DNA of 7,457 bases from Bacillota bacterium. Its GTDB lineage: Bacteria > Bacillota > DTU065. Within the stretch, counting starts at the first letter, position 1. Every line of letters starts with the position of its first letter. The DNA lies in NCBI GenBank assembly GCA_012842235.1, contig DUTE01000067.1, forward strand, positions 1 to 7,457, in the 5' to 3' direction. Under the pieces are notes generated by a model. That model saw only the letters and a list, made by a program, of their open reading frames with translations, made no database searches and was not told where the DNA came from. Positions 6,154 to 7,457 of this stretch are shown piece after piece. A program made the translations under genes and the position numbers.

Positions 6154-7111
6154 CCTTATCACCCCCACCACTAAAGATCTTGCGAACTTCTTCAATTTGA
6201 AGCTCTCGTGTTCCCATTAAGCCCTGTGGTCTAAATAGCATAATCACAATTAGTAATGCTGAATAAAGAACCATTCTGTATTCAGCAAAACCTCTTAGTG
6301 CCTCGGGAAGAATAGTTAAGACAATTGTCGCAATAACCGAACCTGTAATTGAACCAAGTCCGCCTAAGACTACCATAACAAGTATTTCTATTGAACGCAT
6401 AAAGTCAAAGTTTTTAGGCGCAATATAGCCCATAAGATGAGCAAACAATCCACCAGCTACACCTGCAAAAAAAGCTCCTGCCGCAAAGGCAAAGACTTTA
6501 TAGTAAGTAACATTGATTCCCATTGCCTCAGCGGCTATTTCATCCTCTCTTATAGATAAGAGAGCACGTCCGTGAGTAGATCTCATAAGATTGACCATAA
6601 AAATAATAGTAATAAAAGCTACAAGTTCTACTAGATAAATACTTGTTGTTCGTGGAATACCTGTAAGACCACGTGCACCTTTGGTGATATCTAGGTTTAG
6701 AAGCACAACTCTAATTATCTCACCCATACCAAGTGTAGCTATGGCTAAATAATCCCCTTTTAATCTTAAAGTAGGTAAGCCAATAACTATACCAAGAAAT
6801 GCTGCAGCTAAGCCCCCACAGATCAAGGCAAGATACAAAGGCCACTTTAGATGGATAGATATAAGAGCTGAGACATAAGCTCCTATAGCCATAAAACCTG
6901 CATGCCCCAAAGAAAACTGTCCCGTAATACCATTTATGAGATTCAAAGAAACTGCCAATATTATATTAATACCGACAAAACCTAAGATTCCCCGGTAGTA
7001 TGCTGGCATTTTGCCACTTATTAGTAAAACATTTACTAATACTAGAAGAATGGCACCAGCTAAGGTTAGATAACCATCCCAATTAATTTTTTCTTTTGAT
7101 TGCTGGGCCAT
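6140..7111 (-). CDS. livM: Branched-chain amino acid ABC transporter, permease LivM
   Basis: A 323-residue integral membrane protein and one of the two permease subunits of the LivHMGF importer. Hydrophobic segments include about residues 14-32, 40-60, 66-86, 90-112, 158-176, 205-228, 241-268 and 279-294. Family motifs are GITGQFSLGHAGFMAIGAY (61-79), KGDYLAIATLGMGEIIR (118-134), the cytoplasmic coupling loop GRALLSIREDEIAAEAMGIN (181-200) that docks on the ATPases, and LVMVVLGGLGSITGS (244-258). The C-terminal end FRPQGLMG followed by a charged tail is also typical. The start at 7111 lies 2 bp after the livH stop, with GAAGGTG five bases before it. The short N-terminal extension MAQQSKEKINWDG is hydrophilic, as in other LivM proteins. 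Length and motifs are complete, with no sign of damage. Confidence 0.97.
   Translation of the reverse strand: MAQQSKEKINWDGYLTLAGAILLVLVNVLLISGKMPAYYRGILGFVGINIILAVSLNLINGITGQFSLGHAGFMAIGAYVSALISIHLKWPLYLALICGGLAAAFLGIVIGLPTLRLKGDYLAIATLGMGEIIRVVLLNLDITKGARGLTGIPRTTSIYLVELVAFITIIFMVNLMRSTHGRALLSIREDEIAAEAMGINVTYYKVFAFAAGAFFAGVAGGLFAHLMGYIAPKNFDFMRSIEILVMVVLGGLGSITGSVIATIVLTILPEALRGFAEYRMVLYSALLIVIMLFRPQGLMGTRELQIEEVRKIFSGGGDKDARD
6158..6166 (-). promoter_or_regulatory. Ribosome binding site deciding the livG start
   Basis: Minus-strand GGGGGTGAT differs by one base from the anti-SD complement GGAGGTGAT, and lies four bases before the ATG at 6153. It sits inside the last codons of livM and supports the shorter livG start over the TTG at 6195. 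Confidence 0.65.
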
Positions 7112-7113
7112 AC

Positions 7114-7457
7114 TTACACCTTCTCCCTTGTTGATTTGCCTAATATACCTGATGGCTTTACTAAAAGAATAATAATAAGTAAACTAAAAGCTATGGCATC
7201 ACGCCATGTTGAGGATATAAGTGCTGTAACTAGGCTTTCAGTCAAGCCCATTATAAGTCCTCCTAGCATAGCTCCAGGGATAGAACCTATCCCTCCTAAA
7301 ACAGCGGCCACAAAAGCCTTAAGTCCTGGCATTACACCCATTAAAGGTTGAATGCGTGGATAAATTACACCGACCATTACGCCAGCAGCTCCAGCTAAAG
7401 CAGAGCCAATTGCAAAAGTATAAGAGATTATACGATCAATATCTATCCCCATTAAAC
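7114..7457 (-). CDS. livH: Branched-chain amino acid ABC transporter, permease LivH, partial (N-terminus beyond right edge)
   Basis: The C-terminal part, about 113 residues, of the second permease subunit. The frame stays open to the window edge. The methionine encoded at 7452 is internal to the conserved MGIDIDRIISYTFAIGSALAG stretch and is not the start. LivH hallmarks are GINxDR-type loop followed by YTFAIGSALAGAAGV, then MPGLKAFVAAVLGGIGSIPGAMLGGLIMG, and the ending LLVKPSGILG followed by a charged tail ending in REKV. At least three hydrophobic segments are visible. It is the most upstream gene seen in the operon. The promoter and any substrate-binding protein gene must lie beyond the right edge, so regulation cannot be read here. 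Confidence 0.95.
   Translation of the reverse strand, partial: LMGIDIDRIISYTFAIGSALAGAAGVMVGVIYPRIQPLMGVMPGLKAFVAAVLGGIGSIPGAMLGGLIMGLTESLVTALISSTWRDAIAFSLLIIILLVKPSGILGKSTREKV

Noticed and set aside
5380..6195. Longer livG from a TTG at 6195
   Set aside because: It would overlap livM by 56 bp, has no good ribosome site and adds residues unlike the family; the ATG at 6153 fits better.
7114..7452. Complete small gene starting at the ATG at 7452
   Set aside because: The methionine is internal to a conserved LivH stretch and the frame stays open to the window edge, so it is a truncated livH.

Overview
The window reads as ordinary chromosome from an AT-rich, low-GC Gram-positive-type bacterium, most likely an anaerobic member of the Bacillota (Clostridia-like). 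The reasons are strong AAGGAGG-type ribosome binding sites, very tight gene packing, AT-rich codon use, a topA-xerC pairing of the kind seen in that phylum, and a TopA with three C-terminal zinc-ribbon modules. The assignment is an inference from style and gene content; no species can be named. Every gene I can support lies on the minus strand, so transcription runs from high to low coordinates.

Right-hand unit (about 7457 down to 3704): a branched-chain amino acid ABC importer operon, livH (truncated by the window edge), livM, livG and livF, followed by a CBS-CBS-ACT domain protein and a 73-residue zinc-ribbon protein. The spacings among the four liv genes are 2 bp, a 14-bp overlap and 3 bp. 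livF to the CBS-ACT gene is 14 bp, and the CBS-ACT gene to the zinc-ribbon gene is 61 bp. The unit ends in a clear rho-independent terminator directly after the last stop codon. The periplasmic/lipoprotein binding protein (livK/livJ) is not in the window and would be expected upstream, beyond the right edge. LivH and LivM form the membrane channel, and LivG and LivF are the two ATPases. The CBS-ACT protein may sense a nucleotide and an amino acid, which would fit a regulatory role beside the transporter, but this is inference.

Middle (3139-3703): an AT-rich stretch of about 565 bp with no convincing gene. It holds a plausible sigma-A-type promoter for the left-hand unit, and several short inverted repeats.

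Left-hand unit (3138 down to 1): a 150-residue protein that resembles the Smg/DUF494 family, then topA (DNA topoisomerase I), then a tyrosine recombinase (XerC type) cut off by the left edge. Gaps are 16 bp and 2 bp, so the three are very probably co-transcribed. TopA relaxes negative supercoils and XerC-type recombinases resolve chromosome dimers, so this is a chromosome-maintenance cluster.

I found no mobile element, CRISPR array, RNA gene or defence system. The points most worth a second look are the CBS-ACT protein and the unidentified zinc-ribbon protein tied to the liv operon, the Smg-like gene in front of topA, and the missing cysteine in TopA's second zinc module.
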